DNA of 64,000 nucleotides from Thermoplasmata archaeon (lineage in GTDB: Archaea; Thermoplasmatota; Thermoplasmata; Lutacidiplasmatales; UBA184): contig JAKAVQ010000011.1 in assembly GCA_021817245.1 (NCBI GenBank), positions 1-64,000 on the forward strand. The letters are read 5' to 3'. The translations under genes and the position numbers were made by a program. Position 1 is the first letter of the stretch. Each line of letters starts with the position of its first letter. Under the pieces are notes generated by a model. The model worked only from the letters and a program-made list of their open reading frames with translations, was not told the DNA's origin and did not search any database. Below are positions 31,712 to 40,218 of this stretch, piece by piece.

Positions 31712-32237
31712 GCCGCCCTTCCGCGTGGCCCGAGGGGAAGAGGAACCGGGTGCCGGGAGGCGTGCCCGCCAGGGCGGGGAAGTTGCCGCCCTCCCAGCCG
31801 ACGAACGTGGGGCGGCACTCGTAACGGCCCGAGAGGTTCGTGGTCAGGACGGCGTCCGGGCTTGCGAGCCGGCCGTCGCTCCGGCCAGGAAGCAGCCCGA
31901 GCTCCGTGAGGACCTGGAACCCGTTGCAGATGCCGCCGACCACGTGCCCGCTCCGCACGTACTGCTCGAGCTCGGGGCCGAGGGAGGCCCGCAGGCGCGC
32001 GGCAAGGATCGCTCCGGCCCGGACGTAATCGCCCGCCGAGAACCCTCCCGGGAGGAACAGCGCGTCGAAGTCGAAGAGCCTCCGTCGCTCCCCCGGCGTG
32101 ACGTCCCGACCTTCGAGCTGCTTCAGGTGGACGATCTCGGGACGGGCCCGGAGGGTGCGCAGCGCGACCGCGAGCTCCTCGTCATTGTTCGTCCCCTCGA
32201 TCGAGAGGATCGCGACGGAGAGGTTCCGGCGGGCCAC
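31407..32237 (-). CDS. purQ: Phosphoribosylformylglycinamidine synthase subunit PurQ
   Basis: The 276-residue protein is a class I glutamine amidotransferase: SVAILSIEGTNNDEELAVAL, FLPGGFSAGDYVRAGAI, the nucleophile Cys in GGICNGFQVL, and the His/Glu pair in FGLMPHPERAF. It supplies ammonia for the FGAR to FGAM step of purine synthesis. The GTG at 32237 is chosen because the domain begins immediately. It is the last gene of a pfkB-moeA-purQ operon (gaps of 21 and 23 bases). purL and purS are not in the window. Confidence 0.95.
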   Translation of the reverse strand: MARRNLSVAILSIEGTNNDEELAVALRTLRARPEIVHLKQLEGRDVTPGERRRLFDFDALFLPGGFSAGDYVRAGAILAARLRASLGPELEQYVRSGHVVGGICNGFQVLTELGLLPGRSDGRLASPDAVLTTNLSGRYECRPTFVGWEGGNFPALAGTPPGTRFLFPSGHAEGRLILGGDAERRRRELEASGQILFRWVAPDGSPATYPWNPNGSEGNLAGLTNPGGNVFGLMPHPERAFFRAQLPDWTRSGPPDGFGDGHAFLDAVLSYAERTG

Positions 32238-32260
32238 GGCCGAGCACCCGGGCCGATAGC

Positions 32261-33538
32261 TTAACGGTTCGCCCCCGCCCTCGTCTCCGGCGAGGCCGGT
32301 CCGCCCGGCCCGAGCGGCGGATCGAGATGGAACACACGGAGCCGGGATCCGGCCCGGACGATCCTCCGGCCCGGCGGGAGCATCGCGAAGGCGGTCGCCC
32401 CCGACAGGCTCGTGATGACGGAGGAGCCGCGGAACGTCGAGTACGCCCGACCGCCCTCGAACCGGAGCGGAACCACCGTGGCGAGGCCGGGCGTGGGCGC
32501 GACCGCGTCGCTGCCCAGGACGGCCCAGCCCGGAGTCCAGCCCGGGCCGGGACGTCGGGCGAGGCGCCGGAGCGCCGGCAGGACGAGCCAATACATGTTC
32601 ACGAGGCAGGAGGTCGGGTGTCCGGGAAGACCGAGGACGATCCGGCGCCCGGCCCGCGCGGCGAGCGTCGGTTTCCCCGCGCGCACGGCGATCCCGTGGA
32701 AGAGCAGGTCCCCGACCTTCGGTAATAGTCTCGGCAGATGGTCCCGCTCTCCGACCGAGCTTCCGCCAGTGGCGAGCACCAGGTCCGCGGTGCGGAGCGC
32801 CCGGCGCAGGGCGCGCTCGATGCGGTCGGGGTCGTCGGGAAGCGGCGGCTCCGGGCGCGCGATCCCCCCCGCGGACGTCACGACGGCCGCGATCGTCGCG
32901 TTGTTGCTCTCGAAGATCCGGCCCTCCTTGGGGGAAGCGCCGGGGGGGAGAAGCTCGTTGCCGTTCGGGAGGATCGCGACCACGGGCCGTGCGAAGACCC
33001 GGACGGAGGCGATCCCGCATGCCGCGAGGGTGCCGAGCGCGGTCGCGGAGAGCTCCTCCCCCTCGCGGACGAGCCGGGCCCCCCGGGCGAAGTCGTGCCC
33101 GGGCGTGGAGATCCGTTCGCCGGGCCGCACGGCCCGACGGAGCCGGATCCGTCCGTCGTCCCGCTCGACCTCCTCGAAGATCTCGACCGCGTCCGCGCCG
33201 CGCGGAATCGCGCCGCCGGTCGCGATCGCGACCGTTTCCCCGGGGCCGAGCCGGCGACGGTACGCCTGCTCGGCGAAGACCTCTCCGACGATGCGCAACG
33301 TCACAGGCCGGTCGCGCCGCGCCGTCCGAGTGTCCTCGGACCGGAGAGCGTAACCGTCCCACGTCGTCCGCGCGAACGTCGGGATCGGGAACGGGCTAAG
33401 CACCGTGCGGGCGCTCACCCGGCCGAACGCCGCGTCGACCGGTACCTCCTCCGTACGTTCGATCGGCCGCACCGCGCCCATCAGGCGTCGTCGCGCGACC
33501 TCGACCGCGGTCAGCCGCCCGAACGCATGCATCTCCAT
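32261..33538 (-). CDS. moeA: Molybdopterin molybdenumtransferase MoeA
   Basis: The 425-residue protein has the MoeA domain order: N-terminal part with TTWDGYALRSEDT, GPGETVAIATGGAIPRGADAV, MoCF-binding core with LPNGNELL, ATGGSSVGERDHL and GLPGHPTSCLVN, and a beta-rich C-terminal domain ending VFHLDPPLG. It inserts molybdate or tungstate into molybdopterin. No molybdoenzyme is nearby. Confidence 0.95.
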   Translation of the reverse strand: MEMHAFGRLTAVEVARRRLMGAVRPIERTEEVPVDAAFGRVSARTVLSPFPIPTFARTTWDGYALRSEDTRTARRDRPVTLRIVGEVFAEQAYRRRLGPGETVAIATGGAIPRGADAVEIFEEVERDDGRIRLRRAVRPGERISTPGHDFARGARLVREGEELSATALGTLAACGIASVRVFARPVVAILPNGNELLPPGASPKEGRIFESNNATIAAVVTSAGGIARPEPPLPDDPDRIERALRRALRTADLVLATGGSSVGERDHLPRLLPKVGDLLFHGIAVRAGKPTLAARAGRRIVLGLPGHPTSCLVNMYWLVLPALRRLARRPGPGWTPGWAVLGSDAVAPTPGLATVVPLRFEGGRAYSTFRGSSVITSLSGATAFAMLPPGRRIVRAGSRLRVFHLDPPLGPGGPASPETRAGANR

Positions 33539-33559
33539 GATCCCTCCTCCGGTTCCTCG

Positions 33560-34438
33560 CTAGCGCAAGCCCTCGATCCACCGAGCCGAAGCCCGGGTTC
33601 CCGCGCGCAGGCACTCGGCGAGGGGCCGGCCGGCGAACCAGCCGGCGTAGAAGCCGCCGCGGAACGCATCCCCGGCGCCGACCTCGCTCCGCACCCGCCG
33701 GGGCCGGGCGGCCGGAACGTGGAGCGCCCCGGCCCGCGAGAACGCGGTCGCGCCGGCCGATCCCTCGGTGCGAACGACCAGGGGGACGTGGACGAGGAGA
33801 CCGTCGACGTCCGCGGCCCCGACGTAGTCGACCGCTCGCTCCACCTCCGACGCATTGCCGAACAGGATCTCCGACCCGCGCACGAGCGCGCGGAAGCGCC
33901 GACGGTCCCACCGGTAATGGATCTCCTGAGCGGGGTCCGCCGCGACCTTCACCCCCTCGGCCCGTGCGGCCGCCGCGAGCCGCAACTGGAACGCGGGGTC
34001 CCCCGTCGCGAGATGGAGCCAAGAGTACTCCTTGAGCCAAGGACCGGGGAGCGATGCCTCCTCGAGGTCGCCGCCCATCGGTCCTTGGTCGATGAGCGTC
34101 CGCTGGGACCCCCGTCGGTCCTCGATGATGTAACAGATCGGCGTGGGAACCGCCGCGACCCGGACGAGTCCCCTCAGGTCAATGCCGGCGCTCGCGAGCT
34201 CGGACTCGAACGACGCCGGAAACTCCCCCCCCACCCGCGCCACGAGACCCGTCGCGACTCCGAAGCGGGCCGCGACCCGCGCCACGTTTCCGGCGGTCCC
34301 CCCGAGCTCCGCCCGGTTCCCCCGCAGGGGAACCGTTCGGTCCGGCTCGGGGAACCGCTCGACCTGCAGGAAGCGATCGACGTTCACGTGCCCCGAGACC
34401 AGCAGGTCCCGGGGACGCTCGGAGAGGTCCTCGGCCAT
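33560..34438 (-). CDS. PfkB-family carbohydrate/nucleoside kinase
   Basis: The 292-residue protein has SGHVNVDRFL near the N-terminus, the glycine-rich ELGGTAGNVARVAARFG, and the catalytic anion-hole motif VGAGDAFRGGFYAGW. These define the ribokinase/PfkB family. The substrate (sugar, nucleoside or ADP-dependent sugar) cannot be told. The ATG at 34438 is preferred over an upstream TTG at 34447; GGCTATTCC about 30 bases upstream may be the promoter. First gene of the operon with moeA and purQ. Confidence 0.9.
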   Translation of the reverse strand: MAEDLSERPRDLLVSGHVNVDRFLQVERFPEPDRTVPLRGNRAELGGTAGNVARVAARFGVATGLVARVGGEFPASFESELASAGIDLRGLVRVAAVPTPICYIIEDRRGSQRTLIDQGPMGGDLEEASLPGPWLKEYSWLHLATGDPAFQLRLAAAARAEGVKVAADPAQEIHYRWDRRRFRALVRGSEILFGNASEVERAVDYVGAADVDGLLVHVPLVVRTEGSAGATAFSRAGALHVPAARPRRVRSEVGAGDAFRGGFYAGWFAGRPLAECLRAGTRASARWIEGLR

Positions 34439-34532
34439 CGGGTGCAAACGGGGTGAGCGTCCCGGAGGAATAGCCCTTCGGGAGCGCCTGCGGCTCGCCC
34501 TTAAGGCCGAAAGCGCCTCCCCCGCGCGTTCG

Positions 34533-35627
34533 ATGCTCGTCGAGGGGGCGATTCTGGACGCCGACGGAGCCCGGCCGGCTTACGTCCACCTTCGGAAAGG
34601 CCGAATCGTGGAGACCGGCCGGCTCGGCACGGACGGTCTTCGGGGCCGGGGCCCGCGCGTCCGCGGGATCGTGGTGCCGGCCCCCGTGAACGCGCACACC
34701 CACCTCGGCGACGCCGTCTCCGTCCGGGAGCCTCCCGCCGGCACGGTCGCCGCACTGGTGCGTCCTCCCCACGGCTACAAGTTCCGTCTCTTGTCGGAGA
34801 CCTCGCCGGCCGCCAAGCGTGGGGCGATCCGGTCCGCGCTCTCCCGCATGGTCCGGGAAGGGGTGGCGGGCGCGGTCGACTTCCGGGAAGAGGGCCGAGC
34901 GGGGGTGGATCTGCTGCGGGCGGCCGCCCGGGGACTTCCCATCGAGGTCCACGCGCTCGGCCGGCCGGTCGCGCGCCCGATCGATCCGGAGGAGCTGCGC
35001 CGCCTGCTCGAGGTCGCGGACGGGATCGGCCTTTCGAGCGCGATCGACGAGGACCGGACGGTGCGACGCGCGGTCGCGCTGGCCTGCCGCCGGGCAGGGA
35101 AGCCCTACGCGCTGCACGCGAGCGAGGCGGTGCGCGAGGACCCGGACCTCTACCTCGATCCGCGCCCCGACCTGCTCGTCCACCTCGCCAGGGCCACGGC
35201 CGAGGACCTCGAGCGTGTCCGTGCCGCGGGCGTGCCCGTGGTCGTCTGCCCCCGCTCGAACGCCCTGTTCGGCCGGCAGCCGGACCTCGCGGCGATGGAG
35301 CGGCTCGGGCTGTCGGTCCTTCTCGGAACGGACAACGCGATGTTCCACGCGCCCTCGGTTTGGCGCGAGCTCGAGTTCGCCTACGTCGCGACCCGGCTAC
35401 GCCGCCGTCCGGTCTCGGCGGATTTCCTCGCGCGGGCGGCGCTGGTCGCACCGTGGCGCTGGCTCGGTGTTCCGGACGCGGCACGGATCGCTCCGGGAAC
35501 GTCTGCCCGGCCGGTCGTGCTCCGTCTCCCGCCGGACGACCCGGCGTACCAGGTCGTCACCCGCGTCGCCGAACACCTTATCGTTCCGGTGCGGAGCACC
35601 CCGGGTCGAAGAGGTCGACGGCGATGA
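34533..35627 (+). CDS. Amidohydrolase-family metal-dependent hydrolase
   Basis: The 364-residue protein has the amidohydrolase metal site: NAHTHLGD (HxH), YALHASEAV (third His), VCPRSNALFGRQP and LLGTDNAMF (catalytic Asp). The pattern is closest to cytosine/guanine/S-adenosylhomocysteine deaminase-like enzymes, but the substrate is uncertain. A CCTTAAGG box near 34499-34506 may be the promoter. Its stop overlaps the start of the glycyl-tRNA synthetase gene (ATGA), so the two are coupled. Confidence 0.87.
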   Translation: MLVEGAILDADGARPAYVHLRKGRIVETGRLGTDGLRGRGPRVRGIVVPAPVNAHTHLGDAVSVREPPAGTVAALVRPPHGYKFRLLSETSPAAKRGAIRSALSRMVREGVAGAVDFREEGRAGVDLLRAAARGLPIEVHALGRPVARPIDPEELRRLLEVADGIGLSSAIDEDRTVRRAVALACRRAGKPYALHASEAVREDPDLYLDPRPDLLVHLARATAEDLERVRAAGVPVVVCPRSNALFGRQPDLAAMERLGLSVLLGTDNAMFHAPSVWRELEFAYVATRLRRRPVSADFLARAALVAPWRWLGVPDAARIAPGTSARPVVLRLPPDDPAYQVVTRVAEHLIVPVRSTPGRRGRRR

Positions 35628-37213
35628 AGAGCGAGGAGCTGTTCGCCCTGCTCCGGCGGCGGGGGATCGTGTGGCCCACCGCGGAGATCTACGGCGGGGC
35701 GCAGGGGCTCTACGACTACGGGCCTCTCGGAGCGGCACTGAAGCGCCGGATCGAGGAGGCCTGGACCGCGTGGTTCGTCGGTCTTTCCCACGACTACTAC
35801 CGGATCGACCCGGCGGAGATCCTCCCCGAGGCGGTCGTGCGCGCCTCCGGGCATCTCGAGAACTTCACCGATCCCGAGGTGACGTGCGAGAACTGCCACA
35901 ACGAGTTCCGCGCCGACACCCTTCTCGAGAAGGTGCGCCCCGAGGGGGTCGACGGCCTCGCCCCGGCCCAGATCGCCGAGCTCGTCCGCTCGGAGAAGGT
36001 CCAGTGCCCCCGCTGCGGCTCGAGCGCGCTCAGCGTGCCACGCCCGTTCAACATGATGTTCGGCCTCGACTTCGGCGTCACGGGGAAGGAGCGCGTCTAT
36101 CTCCGCCCCGAGACCGCGCAGTCGAGCTACCTTGCCTTTCCCCGAATGTGGGACGTCGGTCGCCACGCGCTCCCCCTCGGGATCGCGGTCGTGGGCCGCG
36201 CGTATCGCAACGAGATCGCCCCTCGGCAGCTTTTGTTCCGGCTGCGCGCGTTCACCCAGGCGGAGCTCCAGATCTTCTTCGACCCCGCATCGTTCGACCT
36301 GCCGTTCGAGCGGGTCCGAGAGGAACGGCTGCCCGTCCTCCGGGTCGACCGTCGGACGGCCGGTGAAGAGCGCCCCGAATGGGTCGCCGCCGGGGAGCTC
36401 GCGCGCCCGGGGGGGCTTCCCGAGTTCTACGTCTTTCACCTCGCGCACACCTACCGGTTCTACCGGGACGTCCTCGGGATCGCCGCCGAGCGGCTCCGGC
36501 TGTTCGAGAAATCCGATCAGGAGCGGGCGTTCTACAACCGCATCCAGTTCGACGTCGAGGCCGAGCTCGAGAGCCTCGGGGGATACAAGGAGCTGGGCGC
36601 GGTCCATTACCGCGGCGACTACGACCTCTCCCGCCACGGAGAAGGGTCCGGCAAGGATCTCTCGGTGACGCTGAACGGAGGCCGGCGCGTCCTTCCCCAT
36701 GTGCTCGAGCTGACCTTCGGGCCGGACCGGACGCTTTGGGCCCTCGCCGACCTCCACCTCCGGACCGACGGGGAGCGGACCGTCTGGCAGCTCCCGGCGT
36801 ACCTCGCCCCGGTGGCGGCCGGCGTCTTCCCCCTCATCCCGAAGGCCCACGCGGAGCTCGCGCACCACCTCACCGACGACCTCGTCGCCGCCGGGATTGT
36901 CGCCCGATACGACGGGACCGGCACCATCGGCAAGCGGTACGCCCGGGCCGACGAGGCCGGCACCCCCTTCTGCGTGACGGTGGACGGAGAGACGCTGGGG
37001 CCGGGGCCGAACCACGACACCGTGACCCTCCGGGACCGGGACTCGAAGGCACAGCGTCGGGTCTCTCGGGGAGAGCTGATCCCTCAACTCCTCGCCGCCC
37101 TCCGACTGCCCCGGCCGGTTCGGACCGACCGGTCGCTCGGGCATCGGGACGCGGAGTCGGGAGAGCCCGGGGACGACGGGAGCGAGCGGGTCCCGCCCGC
37201 CTCCGGCGCGTAA
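35624..37213 (+). CDS. glyS: Glycyl-tRNA synthetase (archaeal/eukaryotic alpha2 type)
   Basis: The 529-residue class II synthetase has the first signature LRRRGIVWPTAEIYGGAQGLYDYGPLG, a zinc-type pair CENCHNEF and CPRCGSSA, YLRPETAQSSYLAF (motif 2 region), RNEIAPRQLLFRLRAFTQAE, DLHLRTDGERTVWQLP and a C-terminal anticodon-binding domain ending near residue 505. The tail of about 25 residues is acidic. It charges tRNA-Gly. The start overlaps the amidohydrolase stop. Confidence 0.96.
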   Translation: MKSEELFALLRRRGIVWPTAEIYGGAQGLYDYGPLGAALKRRIEEAWTAWFVGLSHDYYRIDPAEILPEAVVRASGHLENFTDPEVTCENCHNEFRADTLLEKVRPEGVDGLAPAQIAELVRSEKVQCPRCGSSALSVPRPFNMMFGLDFGVTGKERVYLRPETAQSSYLAFPRMWDVGRHALPLGIAVVGRAYRNEIAPRQLLFRLRAFTQAELQIFFDPASFDLPFERVREERLPVLRVDRRTAGEERPEWVAAGELARPGGLPEFYVFHLAHTYRFYRDVLGIAAERLRLFEKSDQERAFYNRIQFDVEAELESLGGYKELGAVHYRGDYDLSRHGEGSGKDLSVTLNGGRRVLPHVLELTFGPDRTLWALADLHLRTDGERTVWQLPAYLAPVAAGVFPLIPKAHAELAHHLTDDLVAAGIVARYDGTGTIGKRYARADEAGTPFCVTVDGETLGPGPNHDTVTLRDRDSKAQRRVSRGELIPQLLAALRLPRPVRTDRSLGHRDAESGEPGDDGSERVPPASGA

Positions 37214-37246
37214 CTTCTTTATCCCGCGGCCGGGTCCGCCCAACCG

Positions 37247-37876
37247 ATGGCGACCGGAGGAGGGCCCCCCCCCGAACCGCCGAGCCACCCGACGGCCGTC
37301 GCCGCCCGTCAGTCGCGTTGGATCGGTCAGCAGTACGCCGACATCACCAAGCTGAGGGAGATGGCCGCCCGGCACGACCGGGCGGCGGCCCGCGCCCAGC
37401 AGCGGGCCTCCCGGCTCAATACGCGGATCGAGAAGCTGCGCCACCAGGCCACGCTCCTCCGGGAGAAGGGCCAGCGGGCGCTCGCGGAGATCCCCGACAT
37501 CGAGCAGCAGATGAAGCAGTTCGAGCGCGACATCGCCGCGTCCACGGAGAAGGCCGCGGGCGGGGCGGTCGGCTCGGACGTGACGAACCTCCACTACCGG
37601 GTCCGCAAGCTTCAGCAGAAGGTCGTCGACCGCCAGCAGCGGGCGCGGACGATCGAGCTCAAGGCCGCTCAGAAGACCCAGAAGACCGCCGAGCTGAAGG
37701 TCAAGGTCGACCGGTACATCGAGACCGCTCGCCTCGAGGAGCAGGAGGCCCTCTCGTACCGCCAACGGGCCGACCGGCTCCAGATGGTCACGGAGCACGA
37801 CGTCGCCCAGCACCTTTCGGCCGGAGGGATTACCCCGAGGAAGACCGGCGCCGACGACCCTCCCGGCCCCGCATGA
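37247..37876 (+). CDS. Coiled-coil protein of unknown function
   Basis: The 209-residue protein begins with a Pro-rich tail of 15 residues, then two long coiled-coil stretches: residues about 30-95 (KLREMAARHDRAAARAQQRA and on) and about 108-175 (LHYRVRKLQQKVVDRQQRAR and on), separated by a Gly-rich hinge AAGGAVGS. There is no membrane helix. It could form an antiparallel rod or scaffold. Its stop overlaps the next start by four bases, and a TTCTTTATCC box lies about 25 bases upstream. Confidence 0.8.
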   Translation: MATGGGPPPEPPSHPTAVAARQSRWIGQQYADITKLREMAARHDRAAARAQQRASRLNTRIEKLRHQATLLREKGQRALAEIPDIEQQMKQFERDIAASTEKAAGGAVGSDVTNLHYRVRKLQQKVVDRQQRARTIELKAAQKTQKTAELKVKVDRYIETARLEEQEALSYRQRADRLQMVTEHDVAQHLSAGGITPRKTGADDPPGPA

Positions 37877-38415
37877 AGCTGATCGTCACCGTCGGGATGC
37901 CGGGCTCCGGCAAGGACGAGCTGATCGGCGTCGCTCGCTCGATGGGGCTCGCGACCTTGAAGATGGGCGACCTCGTGCGCGACGAAACGCGACGGCGGGG
38001 ACTTGCGCTCACCAACGCGAACGTCGGGCGCATCGCGTCGGAGGAGCGGGAGAAGCACGGCGCGGGCATCTGGGCGCAGCGGGCGCTGCCGAAGCTCACG
38101 GAGACCCGCATGCTCGTCGACGGCTGCCGCTCCGATGCCGAGGTCACGGTGTTCCGCCACAACTTCGGCGACCTCTTCGTCCTCGGAATATTCGCCTCCC
38201 CCGAGACCCGGCACAGCCGGATGTCGACCCGCGGACGCGAGGACGACGGACCCGACCTCCAGGAGTTCTACGATCGGGACCGTCGCGAACTCAAGTGGGG
38301 GATCGGCAACGCATTCACGCTCGCCGACGGGATGCTCGTGAACGAGGGCACGCTCGACCAGTTCCGTCGGGAGGCGCGCTCCGCCCTCGAGCGGATCCTC
38401 GCCCGAACCGACTAG
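37873..38415 (+). CDS. UPF0200 P-loop kinase-like protein
   Basis: The 180-residue protein has the P-loop VGMPGSGKDEL (7-17), KMGDLVRDE, REKHGAGIWAQRALP, VDGCRSDAEV and a C-terminal FTLADGMLVNEG. This matches the archaeal UPF0200 family, related to adenylate and dephospho-CoA kinases. A nucleotide or CoA-precursor kinase activity is inferred, not shown. It is translationally coupled to the coiled-coil protein upstream. Confidence 0.9.
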   Translation: MKLIVTVGMPGSGKDELIGVARSMGLATLKMGDLVRDETRRRGLALTNANVGRIASEEREKHGAGIWAQRALPKLTETRMLVDGCRSDAEVTVFRHNFGDLFVLGIFASPETRHSRMSTRGREDDGPDLQEFYDRDRRELKWGIGNAFTLADGMLVNEGTLDQFRREARSALERILARTD

Positions 38416-38424
38416 CGGGACGCG

Positions 38425-39078
38425 CTATCCGTCGGACGGGTCGAGCGGCGTGCCGTGGGTGAGGTAGTCCCGGACCGCCTCGAACCGTTCACGGTCAACG
38501 ACGATCGCGACGCGCCCCCGCTCCTCCGCAAGGCGGGCCGCCCCGCGGGCCAGGTACCGGTCCCGCGCGCGCGCGAACCGCTGCGACCCCGAACCGCCCG
38601 CGACCTCCCGGTCCCACACGAGCGCGAACTCGTCCGCACTGGAGGGGGTCGGGGGGCTCCGTCCGACGCGCCGCTCGCGCACGGTGCGGCGGACCAGCTC
38701 GAGGTAGCCGATGTGCTCCGTGAAGAGCTCCGCCGCTCCCTCGTCCGACGGGTCGAGCGGCGCCACCGGGACCGAGCGGGAATCGGCCCAGGAGAGCGTG
38801 TCGACCAAGCTCGGGTTCGGCACACCGACCTCGCCGAACCGGACGAGCCCTTGGACCTCCCCCGCCTCCGCGCGGGTCAACGGGACGACCGGCTCGGCCT
38901 CGGAGCGGACGAAGTAGTCGAGGAGCCCGCGCATCTCCTCGGGAGAGACGCCGAGGCCGATCGCCGTCGGAGCGTACGCGTCGAGGGCTCTGAGGACCTG
39001 GACCGCGTCCCCGTCGAGCCCCCGCACCGGTCCGAGCAGCAGGACGGGACCGTCGGGCGGGACCCGCGCAGAGATCAC
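38425..39078 (-). CDS. Conserved-looking protein of unknown function
   Basis: The 217-residue frame starts at a GTG that overlaps the stop of the upstream regulator (GTGA). The opening VPPDGPVLLLGPVRGLDGDAVQVLRALDAYAPTAIGLGVS and the later LSWADSRSVPVAPLDPSD resemble the start of TraB/PrgY-like folds, where a catalytic or binding site follows a first strand, but I would not assign it. No membrane helix. The coupling suggests it works with, or is controlled by, the regulator. Confidence 0.7.
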   Translation of the reverse strand: MISARVPPDGPVLLLGPVRGLDGDAVQVLRALDAYAPTAIGLGVSPEEMRGLLDYFVRSEAEPVVPLTRAEAGEVQGLVRFGEVGVPNPSLVDTLSWADSRSVPVAPLDPSDEGAAELFTEHIGYLELVRRTVRERRVGRSPPTPSSADEFALVWDREVAGGSGSQRFARARDRYLARGAARLAEERGRVAIVVDRERFEAVRDYLTHGTPLDPSDG

Positions 39079-40058
39079 GGACTTTCCCGCTCGGCAAGCT
39101 CTTCGAAGAGCTCGTCCGGGTCGCGATGGCGTCGCAGCTCCGCGGCGCTCAGGATCGGCAACCCATCGATCGACGGGCGGTGGAACGCTTCCCGGACGAC
39201 GAAGAAGGCGTGGCCCTCCGTGACCCGCGCCAATCCGTGCAGGATCTCCGCCCGATGGAGGGCCGTCCGCAGGCTTCCGATCGCCGCCAGCAGGAGGTCC
39301 GGGCTCCGAGCGAGCGCGTCGAACGGCGCCCGCGCGGTCACGGTCACGTCGAGCCCGATGTCGCCGAGCTGCTCGAGCACGCCGTCCCGCCACGGGTCGC
39401 CCGTCGCGCTGACCGGTCGCTCGGCGGCCGGTGCGGGGGGACGGCGTTCGGCCTCCGCCGCGGGCGGGGACTCGCGATGGACCTCGAACAGCTCGATCGG
39501 TCGTACGATCGGCTCGCCGAGGTGGATCTCGATCCGCTCGATGACCGTGATCTCGGCGCCGGCGCCGTCCTCGTAGAGCTGGATCGCGCGCCGGGAGACC
39601 CCGGCGACGGAGGCGAGCGAGCCGAGCGAGAGCCCCCGGGCCACCCGCAACGCGCGTAGCCGGGGTCCGTCCACCGGGGCGAAGGTCCCGCCGGGGCTCG
39701 CGTAGAGGTACGGAGGGATCGCCTTGTCGAGGTACTCCTCGAGCGTCTCCTCGTTGATGATCGGGACCCCGTAGCGGGTGTAGACGACCCCGGTCTCGAG
39801 ATCGGAGACCCCCGAGCTCATGCCGACGACGAGCACGACCGCCGGGAAGAGGTGGCCGAGCTCGGAGAGGCGGCGCGCCTCCTCGGCGTCGAGCGCGTCG
39901 ATGTTCTTCAGGACCTTGATCAGGAGGAGCGTCGCGTCCCGGCGCGCGGCCAGGTCGAAGCTCGACGGGCGGACTCCGTGCGTATCCGCCACGTAGAACC
40001 CCGCCCGCTCGAGCGAGCGGCGGAGCCGGTCGATCCAACCTTCCCGGCCGGTCGGCAT
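39075..40058 (-). CDS. Archaeal HTH-type transcriptional regulator (COG1395-like)
   Basis: The 327-residue protein has an N-terminal nuclease-fold-like part (LERAGFYVADTHGVRPSSFDLAARRDATLLLIKVLKNID) and a central Xre-type helix-turn-helix LRALRVARGLSLGSLASVAGVSRRAIQLYED near residues 145-175. A C-terminal domain of about 110 residues follows a Pro/Ala linker. The arrangement fits the archaeal regulator family typified by MJ0164-like proteins. A clear TATA box lies at 40088-40097. Confidence 0.85.
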   Translation of the reverse strand: MPTGREGWIDRLRRSLERAGFYVADTHGVRPSSFDLAARRDATLLLIKVLKNIDALDAEEARRLSELGHLFPAVVLVVGMSSGVSDLETGVVYTRYGVPIINEETLEEYLDKAIPPYLYASPGGTFAPVDGPRLRALRVARGLSLGSLASVAGVSRRAIQLYEDGAGAEITVIERIEIHLGEPIVRPIELFEVHRESPPAAEAERRPPAPAAERPVSATGDPWRDGVLEQLGDIGLDVTVTARAPFDALARSPDLLLAAIGSLRTALHRAEILHGLARVTEGHAFFVVREAFHRPSIDGLPILSAAELRRHRDPDELFEELAERESP

Positions 40059-40087
40059 CGCAACCCCGTCGAATTCAGTGACCGCTT

Positions 40088-40097
40088 CTATATAAAT
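40088..40097 (-). promoter_or_regulatory. TATA box of the HTH regulator gene
   Basis: ATTTATATAG on the minus strand lies 30-39 bases before the ATG at 40058. It is among the strongest TATA boxes in the window. The box is nearly palindromic and could also drive the plus-strand phosphoesterase gene with a leader of about 100 bases. Confidence 0.8.
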
Positions 40098-40218
40098 GTG
40101 CCAGCTCCGTTCTCTCGGCGGACCACCGCTAGCCCTGGCGGCGTCGACGCGGTCGGTGCGGCGCCGCGCGCTACGGGTCGCTGACCGGGCCGGACGACCG
40201 CCCGGAACGCGAATCATC

